The notes under the pieces: model-generated
Databases searched by the model: none
Seen by the model: the letters and a program-made list of their open reading frames with translations, nothing else
Told to the model about the DNA's origin: nothing
In this document: one piece after another, positions 8,089-17,196 of the stretch
Layout: every line of letters starts with the position of its first letter
How positions within the stretch are numbered: the stretch's first letter is position 1
Program-made: the position numbers and the translations under genes
Assembly: GCA_963675955.2 (NCBI GenBank)
Contig: CAXXVR010000007.1
Location: forward strand, 868,001-932,000
DNA: 64,000 bases
Reading direction: 5' to 3'
DNA from: Desulfocicer sp963675955
GTDB lineage: Bacteria; Desulfobacterota; Desulfobacteria; Desulfobacterales; Desulfobacteraceae

Positions 8089-10182
8089 TCAGGAGGCCAC
8101 TTTAAAGGTTTTACGCATGCAAAATTCAGTCTGTTTACCGTTATTCCACTGCTTCACCGGCCGCAGATATCCCACCACCCGGGAGTACACTTCTGTTTCC
8201 CCACCGCACTTGGGACAAACGGGCACTTCTCCGGGAAGATAGCCATGGGAAGCGCAGACGCTGAAGGTGGGAGTCAGGGTAAAATAGGGCAGCTTATAGT
8301 TGTTAGCCACCTTTTGCACCATCTGTTTGACCACCTCCACATCACACACCTCCTCTCCCAGAAACAGATGAAGTACCGTGCCACCGGTGTATTTTATCTG
8401 GAGGCCATCCTGAAGATCGAGTACCTCAAACACATCATCGGTGTAGTTCACCGGCAGATGTGTGGAGTTGGTGTAAAAGGGGTCACTGCCCGCCGTGTAC
8501 TCGGCTTCATTGGCACAGATGATGTCAGGGTAACGCTCCTTATCTTTCATGGCAAACCTATAGGTGGTTCCCTCGGCCGGGGTGGCTTCCAGGTTAAACA
8601 TATCACCTGTTTCCACCTGCATTTTTTCAATTTCCGCCCGGAGATGGTCCATAACCCGTATGGAAAAGGCCTGTCCCTCCTGTGATGCGATCCCTTTACC
8701 CAGAAAATTCACACATGCCTCATTCATGCCAAGTATCCCGATGGTGGAAAAATGATTGCGCCAGAAACATCCGGCACTTTCCTTTATTTTTCTCAGATAA
8801 AATTTTGAATAGGGATAAAGGTTGCCATCGGTAAATTTTTCCAGCACCTTACGTTTTATAGTCAGGGATTCTCCGGCAATCTTCACCAGATTATCGAGCT
8901 TGTCCATAAAATCCTGTTCCGTGTCCGAAGTGTATCCCAACCGGGGCAGATTAATGGTGACAACCCCTATGGAACCTGTGAGAGGATTGGCACCAAAAAG
9001 CCCTCCACCCCTTTTTTGTAGTTCCCGGTTATCCAGTCGCAGCCGACAGCACATGGAACGGGCATCATCCGGGGACATGTCAGAATTTACAAAGTTAGAA
9101 AAGTAGGGAATGCCGTATTTGCCGGTCATCTTCCAGACATTTTCAAGATTTTCATTATCCCAGTTAAAGTCTTCGGTGATATTATAAGTGGGAATGGGAA
9201 AGGTGAATACCCGGCCTTTGGCATCACCTTCCATCATCACCTCGGCAAAGGCGTTGTTGATCATATCCATTTCATGCTGGTAGTCGGCATAGGTGTCTTC
9301 CCGGTATTCTCCACCGATCACCACAGGAGCGTTCTTTAAAATAGAGGGAACCACAAGATCCATGGTGATATTGGTAAAAGGGGTCTGGAATCCCACCCGT
9401 GTGGGGATATTGATGTTAAACACAAACTCCTGCAGGGCCTGCTTCACCTCTTTATAGCCAAGGTTATCTTCCCGGACAAAGGGTGCCAGCAGGGTATCAA
9501 AATTTGACATGGCCTGGGCACCGGCGGCCTCTCCCTGGAGGGTATAAAAAAAGTTCACCATCTGGCCCAGGGCAGTTCTAAGATGGCGGGGAGGCAGGCT
9601 TTCCACCTTACCGGACACCCCTTTAAATCCTTCCATGAGCAGATCCTGAAGATCCCATCCCACGCAATATACGGATAACAGGCTCAAATCATGGATATGA
9701 ATGTCTCCCCTTTCATGGGAATCCCTCACACCGGGGGGATAGATACGGTTCAGCCAGTATTCGGCGGTTATGCCCGATGAGATGTAATTATTAAGCCCCT
9801 GGAGAGAATAACTCATGTTGCTGTTCTCTTTTACTTTCCAGTCCATACGGCCGATATATTTCTCCATGAGGTCCAGATGTTCACGGATGGTAATCCGCCT
9901 GATCTGATTGTGCTGTTCCCGGTAAATGATGTAGGCCTTGGCTGTTTTGTAAAAGGGAGAATCCAGGAGAACCCGCTCTACAATATCCTGGATTTCTTCC
10001 ACCTCAGGACATGCACCAAGACGCAGATCTCTGGCAAGGGTGATGACCTTGATTGTCAGTTTTTTTGCTTCTCTTTCATCAAATTCGCCGGTTTCCTTAC
10101 CTGACTTGGCAATGGCATCACTGATTTTTGAAGAGTCAAATTCCGCAATTCGGCCGTCACGCTTTTTTATCTTTTCAAACAT
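8089..10182 (-). CDS. nrdD: Anaerobic (class III) ribonucleoside-triphosphate reductase
   Basis: A 697-residue enzyme making deoxyribonucleotides with a glycyl radical; oxygen-sensitive and thus an anaerobe marker. Residues 1 to about 95 form an ATP-cone (KKRDGRIAEFDSSKI), the usual allosteric overall-activity site. The central barrel contains VYCVGWDLQDLLMEG and the NINIPTRVGFQTPF segment. The C-terminus has the zinc Cys set (CASHGY, then CPKCGG) and the glycyl radical at about G671 (RVVGYLRP). ATG with AGGGAG upstream. Two NrdR-like boxes sit about 110-155 bp upstream, implying repression by NrdR. Downstream, a hairpin repeat separates it from nrdG. Confidence 0.95.
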   Translation of the reverse strand: MFEKIKKRDGRIAEFDSSKISDAIAKSGKETGEFDEREAKKLTIKVITLARDLRLGACPEVEEIQDIVERVLLDSPFYKTAKAYIIYREQHNQIRRITIREHLDLMEKYIGRMDWKVKENSNMSYSLQGLNNYISSGITAEYWLNRIYPPGVRDSHERGDIHIHDLSLLSVYCVGWDLQDLLMEGFKGVSGKVESLPPRHLRTALGQMVNFFYTLQGEAAGAQAMSNFDTLLAPFVREDNLGYKEVKQALQEFVFNINIPTRVGFQTPFTNITMDLVVPSILKNAPVVIGGEYREDTYADYQHEMDMINNAFAEVMMEGDAKGRVFTFPIPTYNITEDFNWDNENLENVWKMTGKYGIPYFSNFVNSDMSPDDARSMCCRLRLDNRELQKRGGGLFGANPLTGSIGVVTINLPRLGYTSDTEQDFMDKLDNLVKIAGESLTIKRKVLEKFTDGNLYPYSKFYLRKIKESAGCFWRNHFSTIGILGMNEACVNFLGKGIASQEGQAFSIRVMDHLRAEIEKMQVETGDMFNLEATPAEGTTYRFAMKDKERYPDIICANEAEYTAGSDPFYTNSTHLPVNYTDDVFEVLDLQDGLQIKYTGGTVLHLFLGEEVCDVEVVKQMVQKVANNYKLPYFTLTPTFSVCASHGYLPGEVPVCPKCGGETEVYSRVVGYLRPVKQWNNGKQTEFCMRKTFKVAS

Positions 10183-10290
10183 TCGTCGCTCCCTTGGATT
10201 CCCTGGTGCTTTATATTAATTTTGGCTGTTTTTAAATCAAATGCTGGCAGTTCGTGGATTTTCCGTAAGAATACCAGAGGCGACAAAAAT

Positions 10291-10306
10291 AATCAATATA
10301 TAGATC
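10291..10306 (-). promoter_or_regulatory. Candidate NrdR box 1
   Basis: AATCAATATATAGATC keeps the central CAATATATAG of the NrdR consensus (ACACWATATWTWGTGT-like). It lies 30 bp from a second box, and such paired sites about three helical turns apart are typical in front of nrd genes. Confidence 0.6.
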
Positions 10307-10320
10307 CAAGTCAAGGAATA

Positions 10321-10336
10321 AAACGATATATTGTGT
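10321..10336 (-). promoter_or_regulatory. Candidate NrdR box 2
   Basis: AAACGATATATTGTGT matches the NrdR consensus well, its right half ATATATTGTGT fully. It lies upstream of nrdD and is paired with box 1 at 30-bp spacing. The rest of the 428-bp gap between nrdD and the NUDIX gene holds no evident gene. Confidence 0.7.
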
Positions 10337-10610
10337 AACGTCACCAGAAACAAGATAGACAACAACCTGAAAACACAGGGATAAAACGCCTAAGCAGAGC
10401 TTGAAATAAAGACGAAACTACCACATCATGGCACCCCATGAATCGGGGCTATTTTTCCATAAAAAGGCTTATTTTAATGCAATTTTCAAGGGCGAATTTC
10501 AGGCAGGACTGGGGTCTTCGGCTGCCATACAAAGGACAGGTCACCGAAACACCCCATGGACATCTGTCAGAAGATGGATGTGGGGCGGGCCAGCATTATA
10601 ATTAACAGAA

Positions 10611-11216
10611 TCAGAGCTGGGCAAAGCCTGGGGTACCGTTTAGTTCTTCGGGTAGAATTTCCATGAGATGATGAATGATTTTTGCAGTAACCCCCCATAC
10701 CACCACATCTTTAAACGGGTAGGTCAACTCACCAATATCTGGATATCTGCCATGAAAGCCTTTGTCCCTGTGAATTTGTGTAAAGTGCTGCAATGGAATC
10801 ATGAAAACCCGGGATATCTCTTTCTCATCAAAATCAATATCTCCTGTTTGGTCCCATATTCCAAGGAATGCTTCGATATCCTTATTATTTATAGTCTGAA
10901 AATGCCCAAGAGATCCCACCACCTCCACCTGATCCCGGGGGATGGCCAGCTCTTCTTTGAGTTCACGCAGGGCCGTGGCCCCCCGATCTGCATCATCGGG
11001 GTCCACATGCCCCCCTGGAAAGGCCATCTGGTTCCGCCAGGGATAGCCCTTACGGTCTGCCTTTTGAATAAGCACCAGGAAAGGCTCCGGACGAACACCG
11101 GCAAGGGCCATGACACTGGTGGGTTCAAACAGGTCCGCATCCGGCGCAAGGGGGTGGCTGGCTTCATTGACAACACGGGTTAACACTTCATGGCAGTGGC
11201 ATTCACGGGACAGCAT
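10611..11216 (-). CDS. NUDIX hydrolase, CoA-pyrophosphatase type
   Basis: About 201 residues starting at the second ATG, which has AAGGAG at proper spacing; the first ATG overlaps that site. The NUDIX box is GGHVDPDD followed by ATALRELKEELAI, with the metal-binding glutamates of REXXEE present. The sequence before the box (PWRNQMAFPGGH) matches the UPF0035 pattern of coenzyme A pyrophosphatases (NudL/CoAse-like), which cleave CoA or acyl-CoA to phosphopantetheine and 3',5'-ADP. The substrate is inferred from that pattern only. It stands alone between nrdD and the cobalamin-riboswitch operon. Confidence 0.8.
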   Translation of the reverse strand: MLSRECHCHEVLTRVVNEASHPLAPDADLFEPTSVMALAGVRPEPFLVLIQKADRKGYPWRNQMAFPGGHVDPDDADRGATALRELKEELAIPRDQVEVVGSLGHFQTINNKDIEAFLGIWDQTGDIDFDEKEISRVFMIPLQHFTQIHRDKGFHGRYPDIGELTYPFKDVVVWGVTAKIIHHLMEILPEELNGTPGFAQL

Positions 11217-11370
11217 GAAAATCATCTCCTTATTTTTATGTCAAATTTCGGATTTGAGCATTTTGGCTGTTAAACAGCCTGCCCCCTTGGATCTGCCACA
11301 TGTCAGGCGTGGCGGATGTTGTGCCCAAACCCTAAAAACACATTTTGTACGAATGCAAGCTCAATGGGGA

Positions 11371-12869
11371 TCAGCTGCCCTGCAGAAGGGCTGATATTTC
11401 TTTAAAAATTTCTTTTTCCATCTCCTCCAGGTTATCCACAGGTCCCTGGGTTTCCACCTGGTCAAGCAGTCTGAAGAACAGGGCCAGCAGATAATCATTG
11501 ACCCTGTCTGACACAGACATGTCCGGCATTTCCCAGTAAAGGGGAGATGTCTTATGGGACATGGACCGTAAAACGGTGTGACAGGCAAACACCACACGCC
11601 GGGCCATCCATTCAACACCTGCATCCAAAAAGGTCACCTCTCCTTCAAATCCAAACAAACCGCGTTTTTCAAGGCGGTTCATCCGTTCAAAGGCTGCGTA
11701 CCCGGATGTTCCGGAAAGCACAATCTGGCAATGGCACATGAGATTGGCAGTTCGTTCCAGACGATCCAGAAGCTTGTTTTCCATCAAAAACGCCATGTTA
11801 TCCCGGAGATCTGCCACGGAACTGTCCGGTACAAACATTAAAAATCCAATCTCGGGCTCAATGCCATGGCGACGGCAAAGGGCAATGGCCTGCGCCCCCT
11901 CATTGGCTGCCGATTGCTTGTTCAGGTTTCCAAGTACCCTTGCAGATCCGCTTTCAATGCCCATCAAAAGAGAATTAAAGCCTGCGGCTGTTAATTTCTC
12001 CAGGATCTCATCATCCAGATCCGCTGGCCGCGTTTCCATGCCAAAGGTTATGTTCAATGGCTTTATCAGTTTCAGCAGATCCAGAGTTCTTTGTTTTCCC
12101 CGTCGGCCCGGGCCGATGAAATTGGGATCGGCAAAGTAAAAATTTTTCACCCCCCGGTCAACCAGCCCAGCCATTTCAATGGCAATATTTTCCGGGGAGC
12201 GCCCCCGCCACAACGGTCCCTGATTATAAAAAGATGGCACCGGGCAGAAACTGCAATGATTATAACATCCCCGGCTGCCAAGCACTGTAACAGTACCTTT
12301 CAGGGACTTGCGCCAGGGAAAGGGGAAGGCATCAAGATCTTTTGCCGGGGCACGCACAGGTGTTTTCCTCACTGCCGGAGCATCCTTTGTACAGCCTTTT
12401 ATGGCAAGGCCTTCAATCGCCTGAAAGTCATTTCCTTCTTCAAGTGCCCGGGCCAGGGCCACCAGGGTTGTTCAAACTCTCCAACGGCTACAGAATCCAC
12501 CTCTGGCTGATTTTCCAGAATTTCACCATACACAAGGGTGGGAAAAAAGCCAAATAGATTTATATGTCCGGAAAACCCCTGTTTTTTTAAATCATTCAGG
12601 AATTCAAACAGCAAGGGGGTGTGCTCCCAGAAGTACACCGCATTGATGCACAAAAGCGACGGATCAAGGGCCAGAATTTTTTCTTTTGTTTCTCCAAAGG
12701 TCCAGAAGGCCTGGGCTGCATCCATGAAGGTGGTCTCACATCCGGCGGCATCCAGGGCCGAGGCTGCATATCCTCCCATGAGACAGGACCAGAGAGGGGT
12801 GTTGGCAATATCATTAAACCTCTTTTCCGAAGCCATCCGGGGGTGTTCCAGTACAACTGCTTTCATCAT
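11371..12869 (-). pseudogene. B12-binding-domain radical SAM protein, frameshifted (BzaD/E-like candidate)
   Basis: One gene read in two frames. The first part (from ATG 12869) is a cobalamin-binding-like Rossmann domain ending VAVGEFEQ. The second part, in another frame, continues LVALARALEEGNDFQAIEGLA and then a radical-SAM barrel with the cluster motif RGCYNHCSFC and a MGIESGS segment. Near 12467-12470 the coding strand reads GAACAACCCTGG; adding one A would restore a continuous frame (FEQTLVAL). So a single-base loss, a sequencing error, or less likely a programmed shift separates the halves. Third gene of the cobalamin-riboswitch operon, with an ATGA overlap to the upstream gene. The family performs radical C-methylations and related reactions. 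Confidence 0.8.
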
Positions 12870-14209
12870 TTTATACCCTCCATGACAGTTCCATCGAGTT
12901 TCAAACGGGAAAAGACCCCGGCACTGTGACACTTTGCCTCAAATTCATGGAGAAGATGACTCCCATGAACAGGATTATGATACACCGGATAAAGTAGATC
13001 AGTTTCAGGATCAAGCAGGCCATCCCTGATGAGTTTTCTGGTTATGGGTGCCCCGGGATAGAGCCTTATATGGTTAAATATCACGGCCCCCAGGTTCCCG
13101 GCATCACCATGGATATTAAGGAGTTCATCCAGCATGTTGCGGGCCTCAATAACATCCTCTTTTGTCTCTCCGGGCAGATTCACCAAAAAATGACACATGG
13201 TGAGGAGCTTTTTATCAGCTGTCAAGCGGGAGGCATTTAAAATATCCTGCCTGGTCATTTTTTTATTCAAAAGTTTCAATCCATGATCGGTTAGGGCATC
13301 TCCGGAAAAATACACGGCCACCAAACCTGCCCGTTGTGCCAGATCCAGATTTTCAGCCGTCAGGGAATCCTCCCGGAAAAACCCGGTCCAGGAGATATCC
13401 AATTTTCTACGGATAAGTTCCCGGCACAGGGCCTCAAAATGATCCGCAGGACGATTTAAAACTCCATCGGTAAAATGAAACAGGCCAATACTGGATTCTT
13501 TATTCAGCTGTTCCATCTCGTCCACAATCTTTACAGGGCTTCTAAGGCGCATGGCCGTCCCCCCCAGAAAAGGATAAAGACAATAACTGCACCACAGGTC
13601 ACACCCCCTTTTTCCTTCAATGCCCATGGCTGCCACATAGGCATTGCCCCGGGTGTAATTCCCGGGGGGAAAGGCATCAAGATCCATGGGAGGTATCAGA
13701 TCCATGTCGATCCTTACACCGGGGGAATTAACCACCACCTGCCCCCGGTCCCGCCAGAGAATCCCGGGAATACGTCCATAATCCGGGTCCGGCCCGAGAA
13801 GGGATGGGAAAATCAACTCCCCCTCTCCCTTGAGTCCCACATCAATATAGGGCACCTCCTCCATCAGTCTCCGGGCAAAAAGAGAAAAGGCTGGCCCCCC
13901 TGCCAGAAGACGAACCCCGGGCACCACGGTTTTAACCATGCATGCTGCAGTTTTTAAAGATGACAGATAGGATGCCTGATGCCCTGCAAGGGGATCAAGA
14001 TTCCGAAAGGAAAGGGCCACGACATTCGGAATTTCATCCATCAGAGAATGGTGAAGGGCCTGCCAGGGGTCTGAACAGATATTCATGTCCAGCACTCTTT
14101 TTTCAATGGTATCCGGTACCGTGCTGGACAACCGGGAAAGGCCCAGGGGATACACTTTTTCTCCGGCTCCCAAATGGGATGTGGGCACCTGTACAAGTAA
14201 TAGTTTCAT
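12866..14209 (-). CDS. B12-binding-domain radical SAM protein (BzaD/E-like candidate)
   Basis: About 447 residues from the ATG at 14209, which has TGGAG at good spacing. The N-terminal 150 residues form a B12-binding-like domain (LLLVQVPTSH, VRLLAGGPAFSLF, VGLKGEGELIFPSLL). The radical-SAM cluster motif is KRGCDLWCSYC. The gene lies 15 bp after the methyltransferase/DUF2284 gene and overlaps the next radical-SAM gene by 4 bp, all under a cobalamin riboswitch. In the known anaerobic pathway to 5,6-dimethylbenzimidazole, BzaC (methyltransferase) is followed by BzaD and BzaE, which are this type of enzyme. That match of architecture and regulation is the basis of the bza suggestion; direct homology could not be tested. 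Confidence 0.7.
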   Translation of the reverse strand: MKLLLVQVPTSHLGAGEKVYPLGLSRLSSTVPDTIEKRVLDMNICSDPWQALHHSLMDEIPNVVALSFRNLDPLAGHQASYLSSLKTAACMVKTVVPGVRLLAGGPAFSLFARRLMEEVPYIDVGLKGEGELIFPSLLGPDPDYGRIPGILWRDRGQVVVNSPGVRIDMDLIPPMDLDAFPPGNYTRGNAYVAAMGIEGKRGCDLWCSYCLYPFLGGTAMRLRSPVKIVDEMEQLNKESSIGLFHFTDGVLNRPADHFEALCRELIRRKLDISWTGFFREDSLTAENLDLAQRAGLVAVYFSGDALTDHGLKLLNKKMTRQDILNASRLTADKKLLTMCHFLVNLPGETKEDVIEARNMLDELLNIHGDAGNLGAVIFNHIRLYPGAPITRKLIRDGLLDPETDLLYPVYHNPVHGSHLLHEFEAKCHSAGVFSRLKLDGTVMEGIK

Positions 14210-14224
14210 TGTAGACTCCATTTT

Positions 14225-15808
14225 TTATTTCAGAAGCAAAAGCCCCATGTATTTGACATAATCCAGGGTTTCCGTCACCGGTGCCAGGCGAACACCAGCC
14301 CGGAATGCGGTCTCATAGACGTCAATGCCCGAAGCTTCCATGGCAGGACGTGACAGATGGGGATGATGGCAGGTGCCGTCGGCGGGGCACTCCGGACACA
14401 CAGTACAGGGACCTGCTCCAAACACAAATGCCTTATGAAAGCCATCCAGAAATGCGGTTTTTTCAAGGGATAAGAGCTGTTTATGAAAGGCGGTTCCCGG
14501 AGGGGCTCCCTCCACAAGAAACAGGGTGTCATAACTGTCTATCATCTCCCGGGTTTCTTCATGGGACATGCCCCGGGGCGGGCATTGCAGGTTTTTTCCA
14601 AAGCCCTCACACCCCCACCGACATTTTTTTTGCACCCAGGAGGCAGTTACCACCGTTTCAGGGGAAATTTTAACAGCACGTTCAAATCCATGTTCCAGGG
14701 CGATGCTGACCCATTTTTTCCCCTCATCACCAGCCCTGCCGCTCCCCCCCGCCACCATAAGGGCGGTATCTGTATCAAGATCTATCACCTCACAGCTGTT
14801 CATTCCCCCGTGTCTGAGCCAGCCTTCAATATCCCCGGCCTCATGGCAGCATCCGTTGTAGGTATTGAGCATCATTGTAAGATCATAAAGCGCACCTTTC
14901 TGGGGATTTCTTCCTGCCCGGTCGGGGAAATAGTCATGGATAAGTATCATGCCCCCGGGTTTTAGAAGGCTGATAGATTTTTCAAGCAATTGCCTTGCCT
15001 CATCCGGTCCATAGGCATGAAGAAAATTACTTAACACCACCACCCCGAATGTCAGTTCAAAGGGATGGGTTCTGAAGTCACCTGCCATGGTTTCAATGCC
15101 CTGCCAGGAGGCGGTTTCCGGATAAATCTCCCGGGCAGCATCAAGGACCTCGGCAAGTTCAAACAGCACTGCATGTTCTCCTGGAATCAGTGGCAGCAAT
15201 GCCCGGATCATGCTGCCGGCCCCGCCCCCCACATCAAGAAGCGGTCCCTTCAGGGGTTCATCCTTCATTACCCCGGCAATTTCCAGGGATTTTTCCTTTA
15301 CCAGAGTATCCATGGCCCTGACGTACCGAATATTCCTTGCCCGGTAATCCTGGTCTGTCTGGTCCCTCCGATTCAAAACAGATTTAACGGACGGCAACAA
15401 CGGAGGGGAGATCTCCCCCCGTTTTTCCTGATGTGATACCCGGGAAGCCAGCTTGGCCCACTGGGGCTGCATGTATCGTCGATAGAGAAAGAATTCTCCC
15501 ATAAAGGTGGATTTTTCCGGCACCAGATACCGGGAAGAAAGGGATGTGTTGAACCAGGCATCCTTATACCGGGACACCAGGGCCATTTTTTCCAGTGCTC
15601 TCAAAAGACGAAACAGGGCATCTCCATGGCACCCCGCCACATCAGAAAGGGCAGTAAGGGAACTCTTTCCCCTGTCTAGATGTTGAAACAGATTCAGTTC
15701 CAGGGAAGCAAACAATACTTCGGAATACCAGTAGGCCGTGGCCAGATTTTCCAGGTACTGAAAATCTTTGTGGGTGGCATCGGCATTTTGAAAGCCGGGG
15801 TGAATCAA
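14225..15808 (-). CDS. SAM methyltransferase fused to DUF2284 metal-binding domain (BzaC-like candidate)
   Basis: A 527-residue protein. The first 350 residues are an O-methyltransferase of the hydroxyindole/acetylserotonin type: a winged-helix dimerisation region, SAM motif LLDVGGGAGS near residue 190, and LLKPGGMILIHDYFPD. The last 140 residues are a DUF2284 Cys-rich domain (KCRWGCEGFGKNLQCPP, then CTVCPECPADGTC). The start is TTG at 15808, chosen because a strong GGAGGT site lies 7 bases upstream and no ATG fits. It is the first gene after the cobalamin riboswitch and is followed by two radical-SAM/B12 genes. BzaC of benzimidazole synthesis is this type of methyltransferase, but lacks a C-terminal DUF2284 domain as far as I know. 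Confidence 0.7.
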   Translation of the reverse strand: MIHPGFQNADATHKDFQYLENLATAYWYSEVLFASLELNLFQHLDRGKSSLTALSDVAGCHGDALFRLLRALEKMALVSRYKDAWFNTSLSSRYLVPEKSTFMGEFFLYRRYMQPQWAKLASRVSHQEKRGEISPPLLPSVKSVLNRRDQTDQDYRARNIRYVRAMDTLVKEKSLEIAGVMKDEPLKGPLLDVGGGAGSMIRALLPLIPGEHAVLFELAEVLDAAREIYPETASWQGIETMAGDFRTHPFELTFGVVVLSNFLHAYGPDEARQLLEKSISLLKPGGMILIHDYFPDRAGRNPQKGALYDLTMMLNTYNGCCHEAGDIEGWLRHGGMNSCEVIDLDTDTALMVAGGSGRAGDEGKKWVSIALEHGFERAVKISPETVVTASWVQKKCRWGCEGFGKNLQCPPRGMSHEETREMIDSYDTLFLVEGAPPGTAFHKQLLSLEKTAFLDGFHKAFVFGAGPCTVCPECPADGTCHHPHLSRPAMEASGIDVYETAFRAGVRLAPVTETLDYVKYMGLLLLK

Positions 15809-15836
15809 AGGTGTGACCTCCGTTTACGGTCGGCAC

Positions 15837-15877
15837 GCAAAAATCCCCACGCCGACAAGTCATCGACCCGGGGATTT
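15837..15877 (-). terminator. Rho-independent terminator / riboswitch expression platform
   Basis: On the minus strand AAATCCCC pairs with GGGGATTT, followed by a short T run. An overlapping alternative hairpin (GTCGGC with GCCGAC) would disrupt it. The position between the cobalamin aptamer and the TTG start fits control by premature termination. Confidence 0.65.
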
Positions 15878-15915
15878 ACCGTCTCTCCGAAAGCCATTTA
15901 TTTACACTGTTCCCG

Positions 15916-16098
15916 CAGATATTCTGACTTGTAATTCATCCTACTTGCCACGCCTTCCCACACTGTTTCGGTTGTTACACTTACAGTACAGTGACATTCA
16001 TGCGGCGTTCGTCCTTACTCACAGCGGCGGGTCCGTCCCGGAATTACACCGGATTCCCTGGGGGGACAGTGATATTCTTTTTAAGCAGGAAACAATAT
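15916..16098 (-). ncRNA. Cobalamin riboswitch
   Basis: The minus strand shows the B12-aptamer blocks in order: GGGAATCCGGTG, then ATTCCGGGACGGACCCGC with CGCTGTGA, then GTCACTG, then GGGAAGGCG, then GGATGA, and last AAGTCAGAATATCTGC. Closing-stem complementarity (TGATATT with AATATC) sets the approximate ends. It lies 107 bp before the TTG start of the methyltransferase/DUF2284 gene, with a terminator-like hairpin between. Adenosylcobalamin or another corrinoid is the expected ligand, lowering expression of the operon when B12 is sufficient. Confidence 0.92.
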
Positions 16099-16290
16099 CA
16101 CACCCCGAACTTTTGTCAAGGCAAAGGGAAAAGGAGAACACCTGCCCCATAGTGATCCAGCCCCCGTTTACCCATCAATGGTGACCCATGGCCCATGTTA
16201 TGACCAAGCCTTCTCCTTATCATTTGCATTTTTAATAAAGCCCATGATAAGAAACACCATTATGGATCATCCAATCAAAGGAGCTTAACA

Positions 16291-16818
16291 ATGTCCATCT
16301 ACCGTTTCAATGAGAAAACACCCCGGATACACCCATCAACTTATATTGCCCCCGGTGCAACCCTTATTGGAAATGTTACCCTGGCAAAAAATACCTCGGT
16401 GTGGTTCAACTGCGTACTTAGAGGGGATTGTGATGCCATCATTGTGGGAGAAAATTCAAACATCCAGGACCTGACCATGTGCCATGCCGATTACGATGTT
16501 CCCTTGATCATCGGCAAGGGCGTCACCATCGGACACAATTGTGTTGTTCACGGCTGCCGCATTGAAGATGATTGCCTCATCGGTATGGGTGCCGTGGTGA
16601 TGAACCATGCCGTCATTGGCCGGGGTTCCATTGTGGCGGCTGGAACAGTTGTGCTTGAAAAAACAGTGATCCCACCTTTCTCACTGGTGACGGGGGTCCC
16701 GGGAAAGATAAAAAGCCAGATGGACGAATCTGTGCTTGAGCTGCTTCGACTGCCTGCGGAAAATTACGCCCAGCGGGCAGTGGATTACTCCAGCTCTAAA
16801 CTGGAAAAAATCGGATAG
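16291..16818 (+). CDS. Gamma-class carbonic anhydrase family protein
   Basis: A 175-residue left-handed beta-helix protein with hexapeptide repeats (IIGKGVTIGHNCVV, CLIGMGAVVMNHAVI). The gamma-carbonic-anhydrase zinc histidines are in place: CHADYD, then GHNCVVHGC. It resembles YrdA/CaiE-type members and lacks the long acidic loop of archaeal Cam, so activity as a carbonic anhydrase is possible but unproven. ATG with AAAGGAG upstream. The gene ends TAG followed at once by TAA, noteworthy in a genome that encodes an amber-decoding tRNA. Confidence 0.88.
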   Translation: MSIYRFNEKTPRIHPSTYIAPGATLIGNVTLAKNTSVWFNCVLRGDCDAIIVGENSNIQDLTMCHADYDVPLIIGKGVTIGHNCVVHGCRIEDDCLIGMGAVVMNHAVIGRGSIVAAGTVVLEKTVIPPFSLVTGVPGKIKSQMDESVLELLRLPAENYAQRAVDYSSSKLEKIG

Positions 16819-16834
16819 TAATATCTTCATGGGT

Positions 16835-16897
16835 CATGAATTCTCCAATTTGACACCAGATAATGTGTTTCTTTAAAATTGAAATCAACACACGTGG
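16835..16897 (-). repeat. Dispersed repeat, family E (inverted copy)
   Basis: Read on the minus strand this 63-bp segment closely resembles 58502-58564 on the plus strand (shared TTTCAATTTTAAAG and AACACATTAT, then CAAATTGGAGAA). It is non-coding and lies just after the carbonic anhydrase stop. Confidence 0.6.
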
Positions 16898-17021
16898 TAT
16901 GCAAAATGAGGGTTTAGGACTCATGAGTAATTTCAAAGAAGGGGCTTGGCCCACATGGCTCCTCCCAAGAGTGGCTGATATTTTGCAGCCAGACCCCCAA
17001 AAAGGGGGACCAATTTGGGAA

Positions 17022-17111
17022 GGGATCAGGCTTGCGTTATTGGCATTATCGGTGCTTTTGGCCTTTGCACAATCTGTAAAAAGATAACGCCAATAACACA
17101 AGCCTGACCCC
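17022..17111 (-). repeat. 90-bp element with terminal inverted repeats (family B, copy 2)
   Basis: Inverted copy of the element at 460-546. Its ends are GGGATCAGGCTTGCG and AAGCCTGACCCC, with arms TTATTGGCATTATC and GATAACGCCAATAA. The two copies keep the arms while the loop varies, as expected for a selected palindrome. It lies in the 511-bp gap between two convergent genes. Confidence 0.75.
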
Positions 17112-17196
17112 ATTGAGCCAATACTTATGACGAGTGCCCCATGCTATGATCAATCCCTTTATATGAAAAGGTCGCCTCCAAGGCAACTTCAGCATA

